Origin: Hyphomicrobiales bacterium
GTDB taxonomy: Bacteria > Pseudomonadota > Alphaproteobacteria > Rhizobiales > Rhizobiaceae
Direction of reading: 5' to 3'
Assembly: GCA_900471925.1 (NCBI GenBank)
Contig: UCGV01000001.1
Span: 221,646 to 285,645, forward strand
DNA: 64,000 nt
Shown here: positions 61,671 through 64,000 of the stretch, piece by piece
How positions within the stretch are numbered: the first letter of the stretch is position 1
How the letters are laid out: every line of letters starts with the position of its first letter
Notes under the pieces: generated by a model
Seen by the model: the letters and a program-made list of their open reading frames with translations, nothing else
Told to the model about the DNA's origin: nothing
Database searches by the model: none
Translations under genes and position numbers: made by a program

Positions 61671-63089
61671 ATGGATGAGCAGATACGGGCAGCCAGCCGC
61701 GTCGGTATGGTCATGGCGACGATCCGCCAGCGCATCGCCGGCCGCAGCCTCACACCCGGCGCCAAGCTGCCTTCGATCCGCAGCCTCTCGGGAAGCCTGA
61801 AAGTATCAGCCTCGACGGTCGTCGATGCCTATGAACGGCTGGTCGCGGAAGGCGCGATCAATTCGCGCCCTGGGTCCGGCTTCTATGTCGCGAGCCAGAC
61901 CGCACCGCTTTCGCTTGCCGATGTCGGCCCAAAACTCGACCGCGCCGTCGATCCTTTCTGGGTCTCGCGGCAATCGTTGGAGGCACAGGAAAGCGATCTC
62001 AAGCCCGGTTGCGGCTGGCTGCCGGCCGCATGGCTTCCTGAAGAGGCGATCCGCAGAACCCTTCGATCGCTATCACGCGCCGATGCCGCAAGCCTCTCCG
62101 ATTATGGCTCGCCGCTCGGCCTGAAGCCGCTTCGCCAGTTGATCATGAGGCGTATGGCCGAGCGCGGCATCGAGGCCTCGCCCGACCAGATCATGCTCAC
62201 CGAATCCGGCACGCAGGCGATCGATTTCCTCTGCCGTTTCCTGATCGAGCCCGGCGACACCGTGCTGGTGGACGATCCCTGTTATTTCAATTTCCATGCA
62301 CTGCTCAGAGCCCATCGCGCCAAGGTCGTCAGCGTTCCCTACACCCCCTCCGGCCCCGATATCGAACTCTTCGCCGCCGCACTTACCGAGCACCGGCCAC
62401 GCCTCTACATCACCAATTCCGCAATTCACAATCCGACCGGCGCCACGCTCTCGCCGGTCACCGCGCACAGGCTCCTGAAGCTTGCCGAGCAGCACGGCCT
62501 GACCATCATCGAAGATGATATTTTCGCCGATCTGGAACTGACGCCGGCCCCGCGCCTTGCCGCCTTCGATGGCCTCGACCGCGTCATCCATATCGGCAGC
62601 TTTTCGAAAACGCTCTCGGCCGCGGCCCGCTGTGGCTTCATCGCCGCGCGGCCGGAATGGATCGAAGGATTGATCGATCTCAAGATCGCCACCTCCTTCG
62701 GCGGCGCCCGGCTGAATGCCGAATTGGTGTTGAGCGTGCTCAGCGACAGCAGCTACCGCAAACACGCCGAGGGTCTGCGCGGCCGTCTCGCCAAGGCGAT
62801 GTTCGATGTCGCGACCCGGCTGAAGGCTTTGGGCATTCGCCCCTGGCTGGAGCCGCAGGCCGGCATGTTCCTCTGGTGCCATCTGCCGGATGGCCTGGAT
62901 GCCGCTGCAGTCGCCCGCGCCGCACTCGCCCAGAATGTCGTGCTCGCGCCTGGCAACGCCTTCAGCCTCTCGCAATCGGCCACCGGCTTCATGCGTTTCA
63001 ATGTTTCTCAGACGCTGGATAGCAGAGTGTTCGAGGTACTGCGCGATGCGCTCAAACATGCGTCAGTCAGTCCGCCTGCCACTCCATGA
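61671..63089 (+). CDS. MocR family regulator (GntR HTH fused to fold-type I aminotransferase)
   Basis: The 472-aa protein has an N-terminal GntR winged helix (ATIRQRIAGRSLTPGAKLPSIRSLSGSLKVSASTVVDAYERLVAEGAI) and a C-terminal PLP aminotransferase-like domain with the Lys in GSFSKTLSAAARCGF, SAIHNPTGATLSP, and IIEDDIFADL. MocR proteins sense PLP adducts. The start is 61671 (MDEQIRAAS) or 61650. A second direct repeat and inverted repeat upstream fit autoregulation and control of the divergent EamA gene. Ends overlapping the convergent LnmK-like gene by 23 bases. Confidence 0.92.
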   Translation: MDEQIRAASRVGMVMATIRQRIAGRSLTPGAKLPSIRSLSGSLKVSASTVVDAYERLVAEGAINSRPGSGFYVASQTAPLSLADVGPKLDRAVDPFWVSRQSLEAQESDLKPGCGWLPAAWLPEEAIRRTLRSLSRADAASLSDYGSPLGLKPLRQLIMRRMAERGIEASPDQIMLTESGTQAIDFLCRFLIEPGDTVLVDDPCYFNFHALLRAHRAKVVSVPYTPSGPDIELFAAALTEHRPRLYITNSAIHNPTGATLSPVTAHRLLKLAEQHGLTIIEDDIFADLELTPAPRLAAFDGLDRVIHIGSFSKTLSAAARCGFIAARPEWIEGLIDLKIATSFGGARLNAELVLSVLSDSSYRKHAEGLRGRLAKAMFDVATRLKALGIRPWLEPQAGMFLWCHLPDGLDAAAVARAALAQNVVLAPGNAFSLSQSATGFMRFNVSQTLDSRVFEVLRDALKHASVSPPATP

Positions 63090-63924
63090 AAGCCTTGCCG
63101 ATCACCTTGCCGTCCTCTTCCCGCCGTAGCCGGCAGAACGACTGTCGTCGGTCGGCCGAAAACGCCATCAGTTCTACCCGCACGGCTTCGCCCGCCCGGA
63201 TATTGCCGGAAAAGAAGATCTCCCGCCGAGACACCTGCGAAAGTTCCGGAAACCACCGCCCGAAGGCGCGATCGGCGAGGGCCTGGAATTCCGCGAAGTA
63301 GAACAGCCCGGCGCCGTTGAATTCCTGCGATACATCCGGCTCGAAACGAAAGCCGCGCAGCGCCTTGGCCGCGTTGGCTGGTAGGCCGAAATGTTTCTCT
63401 AGCGTACCGGCGCGCAGCGCCGCCGCCGTCCTTGCCAGTGTATTGTCTTCCACAGCCGTCGTCAGGCCGGGAAGGGGAACGCGGGCGATCGAATAATTGT
63501 CGCCCTCACGCATGCGGCAGACAAAGGTGGAAATCAGCTCCACCTCTCCGATCAGGTTGCCGCGCACGAAAAGCCGGTGACGCGTCGAAACCTGCGTGCG
63601 AGAGACGGGCGAGAGCGCCGAGCGGATCGTCAGCACATCGTTAGCCCTGATAGCGCCGAAATTCGCATGGTGCAGCGACGTCGCGCAGATCGCCGCATAG
63701 GCCTCGCCGCCATCGGGCGCGCGGAAATCGGCATTCTCCATGCCGAGATGGCGCGCAAGCATCAGCCAGTGGCGATGCCCGAGCTCTTTCATCGCCCAAG
63801 TCTCCGAGAGGCCCGAGGGTGTCAGATGCGGCATACCGACGAGCATATGCGGCGCAAGCGCCTGCTCCATCAGTTCGCCCGCGGACGGCTCAGGTGGATG
63901 AAAATCGAGGATCGCGACATTCAT
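63067..63924 (-). CDS. LnmK/Pnap_2097 family biosynthetic protein
   Basis: The 285-aa protein has the pattern of the LnmK/Pnap_2097-type hotdog-fold proteins: HMLVGMPHLTPSGLSETWAMKELGHRHWLMLAR, EAYAAICATSLHHANFGAIRANDVLTIRS and, near the end, VSRREIFFSGNIRAGEAVRVEL. LnmK is an acyltransferase/decarboxylase acting on acyl carrier proteins in leinamycin synthesis; relatives occur in polyketide or fatty-acid-like clusters. ATG 63924 is used; TTG 63930 is possible. It follows another leftward gene by 2 bases, so a larger cluster probably continues to the right. Confidence 0.7.
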   Translation of the reverse strand: MNVAILDFHPPEPSAGELMEQALAPHMLVGMPHLTPSGLSETWAMKELGHRHWLMLARHLGMENADFRAPDGGEAYAAICATSLHHANFGAIRANDVLTIRSALSPVSRTQVSTRHRLFVRGNLIGEVELISTFVCRMREGDNYSIARVPLPGLTTAVEDNTLARTAAALRAGTLEKHFGLPANAAKALRGFRFEPDVSQEFNGAGLFYFAEFQALADRAFGRWFPELSQVSRREIFFSGNIRAGEAVRVELMAFSADRRQSFCRLRREEDGKVIGKAFMEWQAD

Positions 63925-63926
63925 GT

Positions 63927-64000
63927 TCAAGCGCTGGCCACCTGTTTCAGGAGCGGACGGGCTGCTTCCAGATGACCGGCGAGGTGGTTCACCACATGCT
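63927..64000 (-). CDS. C-terminal fragment of a gene continuing beyond the window
   Basis: On the minus strand the frame reads HVVNHLAGHLEAARPLLKQ then VASA and TGA at 63927-63929, open to the window edge. It ends 2 bases before the start of the LnmK-like gene, so both are in the same operon. Too short to identify. Confidence 0.5.
   Translation of the reverse strand, partial: HVVNHLAGHLEAARPLLKQVASA

Overview
The window reads as a chromosomal segment of an alphaproteobacterium of the Rhizobiaceae (Rhizobium/Agrobacterium-like). The grounds are high GC with strong third-position bias, a Ros/MucR zinc-finger regulator, a seven-gene Mrp (Pha-type) cation/proton antiporter operon, and DUF930, DUF1491, DUF2336 and DUF5330 proteins that are typical of Rhizobiales. 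No rRNA, tRNA, CRISPR array, transposase or phage gene was seen. Genus assignment is an inference from protein families, not a search.

Layout. 1-12 kb: the end of an MFS drug-efflux pump, a homocysteine S-methyltransferase with a small partner gene, a TetR regulator with a clear operator, an S9 oligopeptidase, two secreted proteins (DUF930 and a NodB-like deacetylase), a FAD amine oxidase, an AI-2E/PerM permease, MarR, and a LysR reduced to its DNA-binding domain behind a 38-bp perfect palindrome. 12-17.6 kb: stress and repair genes (UspA-like, DksA-like, HlyIII, acetyltransferases, pentapeptide protein, methyltransferase, MsrB). 17.4-23.7 kb: the mrpABCDEFG operon with overlapping stop/start codons and an extra 40-codon ORF coupled to both mrpA and mrpB. 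24-29.5 kb: MucR, a YCII protein, SufE, DUF5330, and a sensor kinase overlapping a peptidoglycan-binding protein gene. 29.5-35.8 kb: two related AraC-SDR divergent modules arranged as mirror images around DUF1491 and an ABC-F ATPase.

35.8-42 kb: DUF2336, a gene-poor 1 kb stretch holding an amber-interrupted small gene and a conserved 56-aa ORF, a split DUF1254/DUF1214 pair, a bifunctional PBP1A-type peptidoglycan synthase and a YcgN-like protein. 42-50.7 kb: a MscS channel fused to a cyclic-nucleotide-binding-like domain, a TetR-SDR pair with a palindromic operator, an EEP-family hydrolase, the four-carbon acid-sugar operon denD-otnK-otnC, and a second TetR-SDR pair. 50.8-56.7 kb: two coupled esterases (the second followed by a duplicated 3' end), an HtrA/PDZ protein lacking all three catalytic residues, a second ABC-F ATPase, two DUF1801 genes and a VOC protein. 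56.7-64 kb: an SDR/two-hydrolase operon divergent from a CGNR regulator with repeated sites, a methyltransferase, a MocR-EamA divergent pair with its operator, and an LnmK/Pnap_2097-type biosynthetic protein that may mark the edge of a biosynthetic cluster continuing beyond the window.

The general pattern is many small one-regulator/one-enzyme modules (TetR, MarR, AraC, CGNR or MocR beside an SDR, hydrolase or transporter), several with operators visible as inverted repeats, placed among housekeeping and envelope genes. I saw no clear large novel system. The best leads are the palindrome-preceded LysR mini-regulator, the coupled mrpA-mrpB micro-ORF, the amber-broken small gene, the pseudo-HtrA and the duplicated esterase terminus.
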